64,000 bases of DNA from Candidatus Sabulitectum silens (GCA_001875255.1 MJAN01000005.1:124001-188000), one strand, 5' to 3'; positions 37,945-48,240 are shown, counted from the stretch's first letter. The notes: a model not told the origin generated them from the sequence alone. Program-made: numbers and translations.

Positions 37945-38624
37945 ACCAGTGGCTCAGCACAGGCAGCGAAATGCTTGGCTACAGCCCGGGAGAGATGATA
38001 CTGAACCTGTTCATTGCCCTTGGAGCCGGGCTTGTTATTGGCCTTGTTTACAAGGCAACACACCGGGGACTTACATATTCCCAGAACTTCGTGGTTACGC
38101 TGGTTCTGATGAGCATAACCGTATGCGCGGTGATGATGGTGATAGGAAGCAACCTGGCAAGGGCCTTCGCCCTTGTGGGCGCCCTTACCATAGTGCGGTT
38201 CAGAACTGTGATAAAGGACACAAGGGATACGGCATTCGTTTTCTTCGCCCTCACCGAAGGAATAGCATCGGGAACGGGCAACTACCTTCTTACAGTGTTT
38301 TCCACCATTTTCATCAGCGCCGTTGCCATCATGCTTTACAAGACCAACTTCGGGGCCTACATGAGGAGCGAGTATGTGCTCCGATTCCGCTTCGACAGGG
38401 ACTCCGGCGTGGAAGCCATCTATACGAAACTCATAGGAGAAAAGACCTCCCGCTCCACCCTGATACACATCGAGCCCTCCGGGGAGGGGCAGTTCCTGAT
38501 CCTCTCATACGACATTACATTGAAACGGGGAGTCAACGCCGGCGGTCTGGTCTCCACTCTGGAGAGAACCGCCGGCATAGACAGGGTTAGCCTGGTGAGC
38601 TCCATGGAGGACAGCGAGTTCTAA
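37932..38624 (+). CDS. DUF4956 membrane protein
   Basis: 230 residues, intact, TTG start overlapping the VTC gene. Four hydrophobic helices (about residues 24-42, 53-75, 82-100, 110-138), with the conserved 'GALTIVRFRTVIKDTRDTAF' loop, and a soluble C-terminal domain. Always found with VTC proteins; probably the membrane partner. The stop overlaps the convergent gene's stop by four bases. Confidence 0.85.
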   Translation: MSSLNQWLSTGSEMLGYSPGEMILNLFIALGAGLVIGLVYKATHRGLTYSQNFVVTLVLMSITVCAVMMVIGSNLARAFALVGALTIVRFRTVIKDTRDTAFVFFALTEGIASGTGNYLLTVFSTIFISAVAIMLYKTNFGAYMRSEYVLRFRFDRDSGVEAIYTKLIGEKTSRSTLIHIEPSGEGQFLILSYDITLKRGVNAGGLVSTLERTAGIDRVSLVSSMEDSEF

Positions 38625-39208
38625 TCGGCTAGGGAGTTTTCTCCGCCGGGGGTTCCCCAGCACACCGCATCACCGTTCTCCTTCGGTGTGGGATTAGCGT
38701 AGTCCTCAGAAGGCTGCCAGTTTGATTCTTCATTGGGACCCCTCAGATCGATCCTTTCAAGGGAGGCTCCATCGCCGTCGGCCCTGGAGGAACCCGATTC
38801 GTCGACACCCCAGCTGTCGCTGTAGCTCAGGTACTCAAGCACCCTGCCATCGTTTGCATAGAGAGTGATCTCGTCTCCGGAGTTGCTCAGTTTGGTCCAC
38901 TGGCCGCTCCAGGGGATAACGGCTATTCCCTCCCCATAGGCGGAGCGGAAGGCTGATTCGCTGGCGCACACCACTGCATAGGAACCGGGAGGCAGGATGA
39001 AGTCTTCAAGGAAGAGCTGGTTTCCCCGGTCGGCAAGCATCATCCCCGCCACATTCACCTCTTCCCCGGTGGGGTTGCAAAGTTCTATCCATTCCATTTC
39101 GTCATCGATGCCGAGGGTCTGCCGGTCGGGGTCATACATTATCTCGCTGAGAACAATGTTCCCCTGGAGGCCGGCAAAAAGCATGGTGGTAGCAAGAAGC
39201 AGTACCAT
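38621..39208 (-). CDS. secreted lamin-tail-domain protein
   Basis: 195 residues, intact. Signal peptide Leu-Leu-Leu-Ala-Thr-Thr-Met-Leu-Phe-Ala-Gly, then an LTD domain with 'IVLSEIMYD', 'EWIELCNPTGEEVNVAGMMLAD' and 'GDEITLY', as in the CotH protein. Likely a surface or extracellular binding protein. The stop codons of this gene and DUF4956 share four bases. Confidence 0.75.
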   Translation of the reverse strand: MVLLLATTMLFAGLQGNIVLSEIMYDPDRQTLGIDDEMEWIELCNPTGEEVNVAGMMLADRGNQLFLEDFILPPGSYAVVCASESAFRSAYGEGIAVIPWSGQWTKLSNSGDEITLYANDGRVLEYLSYSDSWGVDESGSSRADGDGASLERIDLRGPNEESNWQPSEDYANPTPKENGDAVCWGTPGGENSLAD

Positions 39209-39236
39209 ATTCGCTCCAATCTCTCTGTTATCCGTT

Positions 39237-39785
39237 CTATACCCCGGGAGTCACCCTTTGTTTCCTGCGGTAAACAAGGATTACGGCGGCTGCCAGGAGA
39301 AGTACGGCTATGACCGGTACGGTTACCGCAAGCACCGAGGACACCACCGCGGCGGCGTCTTCCATTGCCGAGACCGCTCCAGAGCCCCCTGCCGGTGAAG
39401 CTACCGACCTTACCGCAACTGTGGAGAGCTGAATTCCCCCGGCAACGGTTCCCCCTGCCACCGCGGCGAGGATCCACCGAAGAAGGGGAGACATCTCGCC
39501 TATCATGGAGGCGGTGAGAAGGGTTCCGGCAGCCACCGCCGCAGGTGTGGCCACTGTATCCAGAGCGTTGTTCACCACGGGAATGAAGTAGGCAACTATC
39601 TCGACCACGGTGGCAACTCCGAAGCAAAGGATGGCGGGCCAGCTTCCCAGCCAGCCGAACCCCGAGGCCGGCTCAAGGTGGCCCGCCTGAACCGCGATGC
39701 CCATTACCAGCATTGGAACGAAGACCCTGAAGCCGCAGGAGGCGCTCAGGGCCAGCCCCGCCAGCACACCGAGGACCCACTCCAT
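39237..39785 (-). CDS. DUF4126 membrane protein
   Basis: 182 residues, intact. Five hydrophobic segments. 'GLALSASCGFRVFVPMLVMG' and the Gly/Ala/Val-rich segments fit DUF4126, a family of unknown function often near envelope or central-metabolism genes. It lies 12 bases after iorB, so it may be the last gene of the ptb-buk-iorA-iorB operon. Confidence 0.7.
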   Translation of the reverse strand: MEWVLGVLAGLALSASCGFRVFVPMLVMGIAVQAGHLEPASGFGWLGSWPAILCFGVATVVEIVAYFIPVVNNALDTVATPAAVAAGTLLTASMIGEMSPLLRWILAAVAGGTVAGGIQLSTVAVRSVASPAGGSGAVSAMEDAAAVVSSVLAVTVPVIAVLLLAAAVILVYRRKQRVTPGV

Positions 39786-39797
39786 GCCGGATGCCCC

Positions 39798-40373
39798 CTA
39801 GAGGGCTCTGCCCCGCTGGAAGGCCTGCAGGTTGACCTCCAGGGCTTTGGCCGGCACCCTTTCCCTCACAGCGTCGAGCCAGTGTTCTTCCGGTATCTCC
39901 GGAAGCTCCTTCGATGCGGCACCCAGAAGGATGACATTGACGACCCTCATGTTTTTCAGCTCCCTGGCGATGTCCAGCACGGGCATCATCAGGCATGGAA
40001 CACCAATTTTCTCAATGATGCCGTTGACATCGGGATACTCCGCCTGACCCGTGTTGACTGTCATCGGGTCTATGCGAAGGTCGCAGGCTATCAGCTTACC
40101 CCCGGGCGAAAGGTATTCAGCCCAGCGGAGGGCTTCCATTTTCTCCATTGCGAGGACTATGTCCGCGGCACCCTTTTCAACGAGGACGCTGCAGACCTTT
40201 TCCCCGAAGCGGACATGGCTGGATACCGATCCGCCCCTCTGGGCCATTCCGTGAACCTCGCTCTTCTTCACATCGAACCCGGCGCGCCAGGCGGCGCTGC
40301 AGAGAACCTCGCTTGCCAGGAGGATCCCCTGACCCCCGGTTCCGCATATGATCACGTTCTTGACGCCTTTCAA
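39798..40373 (-). CDS. iorB: indolepyruvate:ferredoxin oxidoreductase, beta subunit
   Basis: 191 residues, intact, TTG start directly after the iorA TGA. 'ICGTGGQGILLASEV' and 'GMAQRGGSV' are family-typical of the gamma-type domain of 2-oxoacid:ferredoxin oxidoreductases. Works with IorA to oxidise aromatic or other 2-oxoacids to acyl-CoA, CO2 and reduced ferredoxin. Confidence 0.93.
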   Translation of the reverse strand: MKGVKNVIICGTGGQGILLASEVLCSAAWRAGFDVKKSEVHGMAQRGGSVSSHVRFGEKVCSVLVEKGAADIVLAMEKMEALRWAEYLSPGGKLIACDLRIDPMTVNTGQAEYPDVNGIIEKIGVPCLMMPVLDIARELKNMRVVNVILLGAASKELPEIPEEHWLDAVRERVPAKALEVNLQAFQRGRAL

Positions 40374-42163
40374 TCAGATCACCCCCTCAAGGTCCTTTGA
40401 CAGGGCATCTTTGGGACACACCTGAACGCAAAGGTTGCAGTTCGGCCAGCAGAGCATCTCGTTGATGACCGGTATGTTCTTTTCGCTGTCCCAGCTGATG
40501 GCCGGGCATCCCAGCTTCAGGCAGAGTTTGCAGTGTATGCACTTATCGGGATGGTGCTCAGCAACGGTTCTGCGCTTCGGCCTGTAGGCCATGATGCATG
40601 GCCTTCTGGTTATTATCACGCTGAGGTCTTCCCTGGCCATTTCCATCTCCAGGACCCTCCTCATTTCCGGCAGATCGTGGGGGTCCACCGTGGTCACATG
40701 CTCCACTCCGCAGGCCCGGACCATTCTTTCTATGTCCAGCACCGGTGCCGGATTACCCCTGAGGGTCTTGCCTGTTGTGGGGTTCTCCTGCCCTCCGGTC
40801 ATGGCTGTGAGGCTGTTATCCATTACCATAACCGTTCCGGTGTTTCCATTGTAAACCATGTCTATCAGGCCGGTTATGCCTGAATGAACGAAGGTGGATT
40901 CACCGATGGCACTTACCAGTCTGGGCATGTTTTCGCTTCCAAGGGCCTTTTCGATCCCGGCGAGAACCCCAATTGCCGCTCCCATGCAAACCACGGTTTC
41001 AAGGGCATTGTAAGGGGGCATGAGACCCAGTGTATAGCAGCCAATATCCCCGGTGGAACTGGCCTTCAGTTTGGATAGGGAGTGGAAGGCGCCCTGTGGG
41101 GACAGCCGGGGCAAAGGGCAGGCGGTCTGCCGGGGAGTTCCACCGGCGGATAGGTAAGGGGAAGCTGTTCGCCGTTCTTTACTCCCTTTCTCACTTTTTC
41201 CGGGTTCAGCTCTCCCTCGATGGGTATTACATCGCTTCCCTTGCCGTCAACAAGGAACCGTGACCGGATGCGCTCCTCCAGATAGGGGTCTCCCTCTTCC
41301 ACGAACATTACTTTGTCCACCCTGGAGATGAAGTCCTCTATAAGCTTCCAGGGAAGGGGGTTGGTCATGCCCAGCTTCAAAACACTGGCTTCGGGATGAA
41401 CTTCCTTTACGTACTGGTAGCTTATGCCGCTTGTGATGATGCCCAGGGAGCGGTCCCCCAATTCCACCCTGTTCAACGGGCTTTCAGCCCCCCAGACCTC
41501 GAGATCCAGCAGCCTTTTTTCCACCCTGGTGTGCATTTTTCTGCCGTTTGCCGGAATGGGTACCCTTTTGGCGATATCTTTTTTTATAGCCCTTTACGGC
41601 TATTTCAGCCCGGGGACCGACATTAACCAGGCTCTTGGAATGGCATACCCTGGTGGTGACCCTGAGCAGGACCGGGGTGTCGAATTTTTCGCTTATCTCC
41701 AGGCTGCTCCGGTGAAGTCCTTGGCCTCCTGGCTGTCGGAGGGCTCCAGTATTACAACCTTGGCCGCCCTGCCCATGAGGCGGTTGTCCTGCTCGTTCTG
41801 GGAGGAGTGCAGGCCCGGGTCGTCGGCGCTTACCACCACTATGCCACCGGTGGCCCCGATGTAGCTCAGTGTGAAAAAGGGATCCGCCGCAACATTCAGC
41901 CCCACATGCTTCATGGAGGTGAGCACCCTTGCCCCGGCGAAGGACGCCCCGGCAACCACCTCCATGCCAACCTTCTCGTTTGGGGCCCATTGGGCATCTA
42001 TTTCGGTGTATTCCTCGCCGATGGTTTCCATGATCTCCGTTGAAGGTGTCCCGGGGTAGGCACTGGCGAAGTGAACGCCGTGCTCCCAGGCTCCCCGGGC
42101 GATTGCCTCGTTCCCGGAAAGGAAAAGCCTCCCGGAATCGACTTCATTAAGTTTCTTCCTCAT
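40374..42163 (-). CDS. iorA: indolepyruvate:ferredoxin oxidoreductase, alpha subunit, frameshifted
   Basis: Catalytic subunit with TPP and Fe-S clusters, about 596 residues over several frames. 'FASAYPGTPSTEI' near the N-terminus, 'CPGCPHRA', 'STGDIGCYTLG' (TPP region), and a C-terminal ferredoxin domain with 'CIHCKLCLKLGCP' and 'CNLCVQVCP'. Breaks lie near 41704, at an A7 tract (41579-41585, coding strand) and near 41086 where one T is missing. Two [4Fe-4S] clusters expected. Second-last gene of the ptb-buk-iorA-iorB run. Confidence 0.9.
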
Positions 42164-42176
42164 TCACTGCCTTTCT

Positions 42177-43253
42177 TTATTCGTATTCCCTTACCTTCTC
42201 CACGCCGTCCAAAACCCTGATGACCCCCCTTGCCAGAGCCTCCAGCTCGGCTTCACCGGGGAACACCAGGATTCTACCCAGGTAGGAAAGGTATTCCGTG
42301 AGAATCTCGGTTATCCAGGAGTTATATGCCATGCCTCCGGTTATGACAACCGCGTCTATGTTGCCCTTGAGGGCGGCGGCCATTGCCCCGGCCTCCTTGG
42401 CCATCTGGTATGTCATTCCCCTGAGAACGCCGTCGGCCTCCTTGTCTCCGGCAACCACCTTTTCCCGGATCCTACCCACGTGCTCCTCGCCGAGATAGGC
42501 ATATACTCCGCCCTGTTTCAGGAACATCTTCTTGAGCTCCCCCGGGGAGTATTCGCCGCTGAGGCAGAGCTTCATAAGGCCTGTCATGGGAAGACCGCCG
42601 GTCCTTGTGGAACTGAATGGGCCGTCGTCGTTAGCGTTGTTCGTGTCGATCATCTTTCCTTTTCGCAGGGCGTTAACGCTGATCCCGCTGCCAAGGTGCA
42701 TTACCACAAGGTTCAGGCTGTCCATGGGCCGGCCAAGCTCCTCCGCGGCCTTGTAGGCCACCATCCTGATGTTAAGGGCGTGGCTGAGGCTTTTCCTGGG
42801 CAGAAGGGGGTGTCCGCTGTAGCGGGCCTCGTCTATCATTTCATCCACGCATACAGGGTCAACGAAGTAGGCGGGAACTCCTGCCTTTTCAGCAATTCCC
42901 CGGGCTATGGGGGCGCCGAGATTCGAGGGATGGTCCGCCTGGAGGGTGGTTCCCTCCCGAATGTCCTGAAGAAGCCTTTCGTTCACAGCGTATGTTCCGC
43001 TTGCAAGGGGCTTGAAGGTTCCACCCCTTCCAACCACAGCGGTGAGGTCTTCCGGTGAATACCCCCTTTTATTCAGTTCAGCCAGAACTATGTCCCTCCT
43101 GAAGTTCATCTGGTCGAAAGTGGATCCAAAGGGCTCAAGCTCCGAGGGGTCGTGATGGATGCTTTCCTCGAAAACCTGCTCATCATCCCTGAAGAGCCCC
43201 AGTTTCGTCGAGGTTCCCCCGGGATTCACCGCGAGTATCAGCCTGTCCTTCAC
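42177..43253 (-). CDS. buk: butyrate kinase
   Basis: Turns butyryl- or branched-acyl-phosphate plus ADP into acid plus ATP. GTG 43253 overlaps the ptb TGA (GTGA). About 358 residues. 'VNPGGTSTKLGLF' (phosphate site), 'HLGSGISVNA' and 'NDDGPFSSTRTGGLP' are butyrate-kinase hallmarks. Intact. An extended frame to 43280 adds nine residues but lacks support. Confidence 0.92.
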   Translation of the reverse strand: MKDRLILAVNPGGTSTKLGLFRDDEQVFEESIHHDPSELEPFGSTFDQMNFRRDIVLAELNKRGYSPEDLTAVVGRGGTFKPLASGTYAVNERLLQDIREGTTLQADHPSNLGAPIARGIAEKAGVPAYFVDPVCVDEMIDEARYSGHPLLPRKSLSHALNIRMVAYKAAEELGRPMDSLNLVVMHLGSGISVNALRKGKMIDTNNANDDGPFSSTRTGGLPMTGLMKLCLSGEYSPGELKKMFLKQGGVYAYLGEEHVGRIREKVVAGDKEADGVLRGMTYQMAKEAGAMAAALKGNIDAVVITGGMAYNSWITEILTEYLSYLGRILVFPGEAELEALARGVIRVLDGVEKVREYE

Positions 43254-44149
43254 CGTGCACCCCCGGCAACCACGGCGCAAAGGGCCAGACTGTTCAGTTT
43301 GGTGCGCGGTGTATCGGAACGGCTCAGCATTACCACCGGGGCCGCGGCGCCTGCTATTAGTCCACCCACCTCGGCATCGGTCATGTACATGAATCCCTTG
43401 GCAAAAATGTTACCACTGGCGATGTCCGGTGTTACCAGAACGTTTGCCTGGCCGGCCACCGGGCCTGTCATTTTCTTTATTTCCGCAGCGGCGGGATCCA
43501 TGGCGCCATCCACCGCTACGGGGCCGATGACATCGGCACCCTGGATACCTTCCCGGGCAAGTTGCTCCCATAGAACGGTTTCAGGCATTTTGTCCGAGAC
43601 AGTTTCCACCGCCGCAAGAAGAGCGATCAGCGGCCGTTCAGCCCCGAGACGGACCATTATGTCCCCGGCATTGGAGGCAATCTGCTTTGCCTGTTCAAGG
43701 TCGGGACGGATGTTCATTCCGCCGTCGGTGATGGCCACCAGTCTGTTCTGCCTTGGAACGTGAACCACCGCCACATGGCTGAGCACCCTGCCCGTGCGCA
43801 GGCCGATTTCCTTGTCCAGAATGGCTTTCTGAAAAACTGATGTCTTTATCAGACCCTTCATCAGCATTCCAGCCCTGCCTGAGCTGACCATTTCAACACC
43901 CCGCCGGGCGGCCTCTTCGGGATCGGTGCAGTCTTCCACCTGAATGTTCCCGGGAAGGTCTTTCCGCAATCCCGCAAGGGACTTTTTGACTTCCTCCAGG
44001 GGGCCGATCACAACGCTGCCGGCTAGGCCGCTTTCCGCCGCCTCGATCAATGCGGCGAGGGATGCGGGATCATGTCCCATGGGAACCGCCACCACCGTAC
44101 CTGAAAGGGCCCTGGCTGCTTTCCTTATCTCCGAAAAACTTCCCAGCAA
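43250..44149 (-). CDS. ptb: phosphate butyryltransferase
   Basis: Converts acyl-CoA and phosphate to acyl-phosphate for Buk. 299 residues, intact. 'AVPMGHDP', 'GRAGMLMKGLIKTS' and the C-terminal 'VTPDIASGNIFAKG' fit Ptb better than Pta. First gene of the minus-strand operon ptb-buk-iorA-iorB; divergent from the HAD gene. Confidence 0.9.
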   Translation of the reverse strand: MLGSFSEIRKAARALSGTVVAVPMGHDPASLAALIEAAESGLAGSVVIGPLEEVKKSLAGLRKDLPGNIQVEDCTDPEEAARRGVEMVSSGRAGMLMKGLIKTSVFQKAILDKEIGLRTGRVLSHVAVVHVPRQNRLVAITDGGMNIRPDLEQAKQIASNAGDIMVRLGAERPLIALLAAVETVSDKMPETVLWEQLAREGIQGADVIGPVAVDGAMDPAAAEIKKMTGPVAGQANVLVTPDIASGNIFAKGFMYMTDAEVGGLIAGAAAPVVMLSRSDTPRTKLNSLALCAVVAGGAR

Positions 44150-44246
44150 GATAAAAACCTCCGTCTCTATGGAATTGGATGTGATTTATGGGTATGATAC
44201 TATGGTTGAAAACCATAACTCGAACCAGACCCCGAAGGAGCAGTTC

Positions 44247-44909
44247 TTGACATTTGAAGAGCTCTGGCGGCGTTCTGAAGCCGTTCTCTTCGACTTCGAC
44301 GGCGTTATCGCCGACAGCGAGCCCCTTTACCGAAGCTCATGGAATATCGTTCTCCGGCGGTATGGGCACACCGTACCTGAAAAGGTCTACTGGAAGCACT
44401 GGGCATTCCTCGGCGAGGGCCTTGAGGGTGAAATGCAGCGCACCGGACTGAAGGTTCCCGATCCCTCAGCGGCGAAGGATCGGCAGAAGGAGATTTACGG
44501 GGAAATGTGCCGCCGGGGCAGAGTCCCCCTTTTCAGCGGGGCGGTGGAGGCCGTTGAAAAGGTCATGGATCATCGCCTGTGCATCGTAGCGTCCAATACC
44601 CACAGCGATCTTATAGAAGCCGTGGTAGCCGGCAGGTTCCGTAAGTTTCCCCGGGTGGTTGGTGGCGAGGGGCTTTCCCCCAAACCATCCCCTGATATTT
44701 TTCTGAAGGCCGCCGATGTACTGGGGGTTCCCCCTCCCGCTGTCTGGTGTTCGAAGATGCCGATAAGGGCATCAGGGCGGCCTCCGGGGCAGCCATGCCC
44801 TCGGTTCTGATCAGGAATCCCTACAACAGGGACTTCCCCCGGGGGAGCTTCCTGTGAACTGCCGGGTATCGATTCCCTTCCGGGACTTGTCAGGGAGCTG
44901 GAATGCTAG
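44247..44909 (+). CDS. HAD-family phosphatase/mutase, frameshifted
   Basis: Haloacid-dehalogenase hydrolase of the phosphoglycolate phosphatase or beta-phosphoglucomutase kind. 'VLFDFDGVIADSEPL' (nucleophile Asp), 'ASNTHS', 'KPSPDIFLKAA', and after repair 'VFEDADKGIRAA'. TTG 44247 follows AAGGAG; ATG 44202 is an alternative. Breaks near 44744 (one C missing) and near 44840; the end 'IDSLPGLVRELEC' to TAG 44909 is typical. About 220 residues. Substrate unknown. Confidence 0.8.
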
Positions 44910-45447
44910 GCGAACTCGTTCTCTGTCATCCGCTGTATGCTCCAATATTCATGCTGATCACCGGCCTGATCCTGGCCTTCCACGGCAGAAAGACCATTCC
45001 CCTGGCCATTGGTCTATGCGCCATGGCCCTGGGCTATCTTTACGGCGGCCTTTTCCTTGCTTCCGTATCATCCGATCCGGTACTGCTCCGCTGGGCACCC
45101 TTTGCCATAGCCGTGCTCTTCACGGTGCTGGTGCTGTTCCTGTACCGCCTGGCGTTTTTCTTCGCCGGGGTCCTGATAGGGCTCTTTCTCGCTGGTTTTC
45201 TTCTTCCGGAGGCTTCCTGGATGATCATCGGCCTTGCGGCCCTTGGAACCGGAGCTATTGTTTATGTGTCAAGGAATTTTGTATTCTCGGTACTTACAGC
45301 GGTTCTTGGGGGCGCCTGACTGCCACCGGCGCGGTAAACCTTTCCGCCTGGGCCGGGGTGTATGCGGGCCCCATTGCTTACTGGTTCCTGTTTGCTGCCA
45401 TTTCCCTGTTTGGTGTTTTTTATCAATTGAAGCACGGAGGTAAGTGA
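44903..45447 (+). CDS. multi-spanning membrane protein, DUF4203-like, frameshifted
   Basis: ATG 44903 lies inside the end of the HAD gene. After one break near 45315, about 180 residues form six to seven hydrophobic helices. It ends Lys-His-Gly-Gly-Lys. This pattern resembles DUF4203/TMEM198, but the match is weak. Stop overlaps the next GTG start by four bases. Confidence 0.5.
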
Positions 45448-45968
45448 GTTTGTCCCATCGTCTTCTGGATTATGCCATCGTTCTGGGCGTTGTGGTGCTG
45501 CTCACGCTCCTTTTCAAGCTTTCCCGCTTTCTCCTACACCGGTTCACAGGGAGGAAGCGTCCAGCCGGCAATGAATTCAGCACCGACGACGCCCTTATAT
45601 GGGGGCTCAGATTCCTTCTTTCCGGCCTGCTTCTGCTGCCCTTCGTCACTTCTCTTCTGGCCTTCGCCGACAACAATAGGCTCATAGGGGGAATGCCCCT
45701 TCATCTTGCCCTGACCGCTGTTTCGGTGGTTCTCTTCAGCTTTGCCGAGGACCTTTTCAGGGATTACAACGGATACGGAGCGGCGGACCTGAAGCCGGTA
45801 TCGTGGCATACCAGACGAATTACCCCTCTGCTTCTGGCCTTCTGGATAATCGGCAGTGTGTTCCTCAGCCCCCTCTTTTATTCCGGCCTCACGGTCCTTG
45901 TTGCAGCTTTTTATGGTTTGTGCCTTCGTTTCCGCAAACCCGCCGGGATCTTCTCTAAAAATGCCTGA
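45444..45968 (+). CDS. membrane protein of unknown function
   Basis: 174 residues, intact. GTG 45444 overlaps the previous TGA. Four to five hydrophobic segments with a charged cytoplasmic loop (His-Arg-Phe-Thr-Gly-Arg-Lys-Arg). No family recognised. Probably co-transcribed with the glycosyltransferase, whose start lies inside its last codons. Confidence 0.55.
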   Translation: MSLSHRLLDYAIVLGVVVLLTLLFKLSRFLLHRFTGRKRPAGNEFSTDDALIWGLRFLLSGLLLLPFVTSLLAFADNNRLIGGMPLHLALTAVSVVLFSFAEDLFRDYNGYGAADLKPVSWHTRRITPLLLAFWIIGSVFLSPLFYSGLTVLVAAFYGLCLRFRKPAGIFSKNA

Positions 45969-47125
45969 GCGCAATACTTCAATCCTCCACATTATCACCA
46001 AAATGGCCGTAGGCGGAGCCCAGATGAACACCCTCATAAGCTGCAGGGAGATAACCCGTATGGGTTATCCTTCCGCTGTGCTCACCGGCCCTGAGATATC
46101 CCCGGAGGGAACCTTCGATGACCTGTCGGAAAAGTACGGCATTCCGGTTTTCAGGCGCCGCACCTTATTCGCAAGCTCTCTCCCTATCACGATATCCGGG
46201 CCTTCTTCGAAATTCGCAAGATAATAGAGGATAATCGCTTTACTATTGTTCACACACACGGATCAAAGGCTAAATTCCTTGGAAGGCTTGCCGCATCCCG
46301 TGCCCGTGTTCCGGTTAAGATCGTTCAGACAGTGCACGGTTGGTCCTTCTTCGATACCATGCCTCCCCTGAAGAAGGCCTTTTTCGCATCCCTCGAGCGA
46401 ATAGGCTACGGCCTGGCCCACTCAAACATAGTTGTGAGTCCCCACGACATTCGTAAGGGAGTCAACTGGGGAATAGCAAGCCGGAAGACTACCAGCTGAT
46501 ACGCAGCGGGGTGGAGTTCGACGCATTCATTAACAGTAGGGGACGCAGGGAACAGGCCCGGCTTGATCTGAATATCCCGCTGGAGGCCCCGGTGGTAGGA
46601 ACGGTTATACGCCTCGCGCCGCAGAAGCATCCGGAGGCCATAGTCGACGTTGCCGTAAAGGTCGCCGCCGGTTTCCCGGATGTCCGCTTCGTCATAGTCG
46701 GTGATGGCCCCCTGTCCGACTACATGCGAAACTATATCAGGGAAAAGGGGCTGGACGACAACTTCATGCTTCTGGGAAGCCGAAAGGATGTCGCTGAGAT
46801 CCTTCCGGCATTCGATGTTTTCCTGCTCACCTCCAGAAGTGAAGGCCTTCCAAGGGCAATGCTGGAGGCCCTGGCGGTTAGAATACCCGTGGTGGCCACC
46901 GATGTGGGAGGAATTGCCGAGCTTGTGAACGGGCTGAAGAACGGGTTTCTTTGCGCCCATGGCGATATCCAGTGCCTTTCCAGCGGCGTGATGAAGCTTC
47001 TCGAATCACCGGAACTGGGAGAGAGCCTTCTGGCAACGGTGGATCAGGACCTCAAGCCCTTCAGCGCGAAGATCATGGTGGATGAACTCTTTCAGCTCTA
47101 CACTTTCCTTATGAAAAACATGTAA
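45961..47125 (+). CDS. GT4-family glycosyltransferase, frameshifted
   Basis: Probably transfers a sugar onto a lipid or surface glycan. N-terminal 'ILHIITKMAVGGAQMNTL' and 'IVHTHGSKAKFLGRLAA', and C-terminal 'VIRLAPQKHPEAI', 'FVIVGDGPL' and 'LTSRSEGLPRAMLEALA', the GT-B acceptor and donor sites with the Glu-Gly-Leu-Pro loop. Breaks near 46160 and 46478. About 388 residues, typical. The first codons overlap the upstream gene by eight bases. Confidence 0.87.
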
Positions 47126-47158
47126 CCGCCCGAATAACCGTTAAGGCTAAACGGGCGG
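47126..47158. terminator. hairpin between convergent genes
   Basis: CCGCCCG (47126-47132) pairs with CGGGCGG (47152-47158), 19-base loop. No T-run. Lies between the glycosyltransferase and the ferredoxin, which converge. Confidence 0.4.
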
Positions 47159-47182
47159 GTACAAGTGCACGAAACTGTTGTT

Positions 47183-47350
47183 CTAGGGTGCCTCTATGGC
47201 GCTCACCGGGCAGACAGCTGCGCAGGCTCCGCAGTCGATGCAGGTGGCGGCATCGATAATGTATGGTGTTCCTTCTGAAATGGCGTCAACGGGACATTCA
47301 CCGACACAGGCACCGCAGCCGATGCAGGTGTCATTGATTTTGTAGGCCAT
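47183..47350 (-). CDS. 2[4Fe-4S] ferredoxin
   Basis: 55 residues, read directly from the minus strand because it is short. Two Cys sets: Cys-Ile-Gly-Cys-Gly-Ala-Cys-Val-Gly-Glu-Cys-Pro and Cys-Ile-Asp-Cys-Gly-Ala-Cys-Ala-Ala-Val-Cys-Pro. Start ATG 47350 with GGAGG upstream. It is the likely electron acceptor for Ior-type oxidoreductases in this window. Single gene, 45 bases from parB. Confidence 0.93.
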   Translation of the reverse strand: MAYKINDTCIGCGACVGECPVDAISEGTPYIIDAATCIDCGACAAVCPVSAIEAP

Positions 47351-47395
47351 GATAACCTCCGTTTGGATTTTGGGTCTCTCTGTTTCAACCGGTAT

Positions 47396-48240
47396 TCACC
47401 GACCCCTTATTATATTAAGAATCCGGTCCAGTTCGTCCAGCGACTGATAGTCTATCTCAAGCTTGCCCCTTCCCCCGGAGTCCCTCAGGGCTACCTTTGT
47501 TCCAAGGCACCGCTGAAGCTCCTTTTCCAGCTGGACTATCTCGGGAAGCACAGTTCTAGCCCTTTTCTTTCTGGGTGATCTGCCGGTTTTCCTTACGGCA
47601 TCCTCAAGGGCTCTGACGCTATATCCCCTTGCCAGTGCAAGCTTTGCCATTCTCAGCATGGCATCCTGATCGGTAAGACCCAGTAGTGTTCGACCGTGCC
47701 CCATGGAAAGGCTGCCGCTACGGACCATTTCCTTTACCTGTTCTGGAAGCTCCATAAGCCTCTGAAAATTGGCAATTGCCGAGCGGCTTATTCCGACCTG
47801 TTTTCCCAGCTCGTCCTGGGTCATGTTGAACTCGGCGCAGAACCGTGTGAAGGCCTCTGCCTTTTCCATGGGGTTCAGATCCTGTCTCTGTATGTTCTCT
47901 ATCAGCGCCAGGGCCATCATCTGCCTGTCATCGGCTTCCCTGATGAAACGGGAACCTCTGTGAGCTCCGCGAGCATGGAAGCCCTCAGCCTTCTCTCCCC
48001 CGCTATGAGCTGATAGCGCTGGTCGGCCTTTCTCAGGACCAGGGGCTGAAGGATCCCCTGCTGCCTTATGGATTCAGCCAGGGACTCCAGTTCGTTGTCG
48101 TCCCAGTCCCTTCTGGGCTGAAAGGGATTGGGGTCGATGAGACCAATGGGAACCATTGCCGGGGTACCCCCGGAGGAACCGCCTTCCACATCGGGCAGAA
48201 GAGCCTCAAGGCCCCTTCCCAGAGCTTTTTTCCGCTTCAT
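47396..48240 (-). CDS. parB: chromosome partition protein ParB, frameshifted
   Basis: Binds parS sites and, with ParA, separates newly replicated origins. Conserved 'IDPNPFQPRRDW', 'LQPLVLR', 'AGERRLRAS', and the helix-turn-helix 'MTQDELGKQVGISRSAIANFQRL'. About 281 residues. One T is missing near 47952, between Glu-Val-Pro-Val and Phe-Ile-Arg-Glu. The start overlaps the parA stop (ATGA). Probable targets are the two parS-like sites to its right. Confidence 0.92.

Noticed and set aside
42177..44149. ackA-pta (acetate kinase and phosphotransacetylase)
   Set aside because: Motifs fit butyrate kinase and Ptb better.
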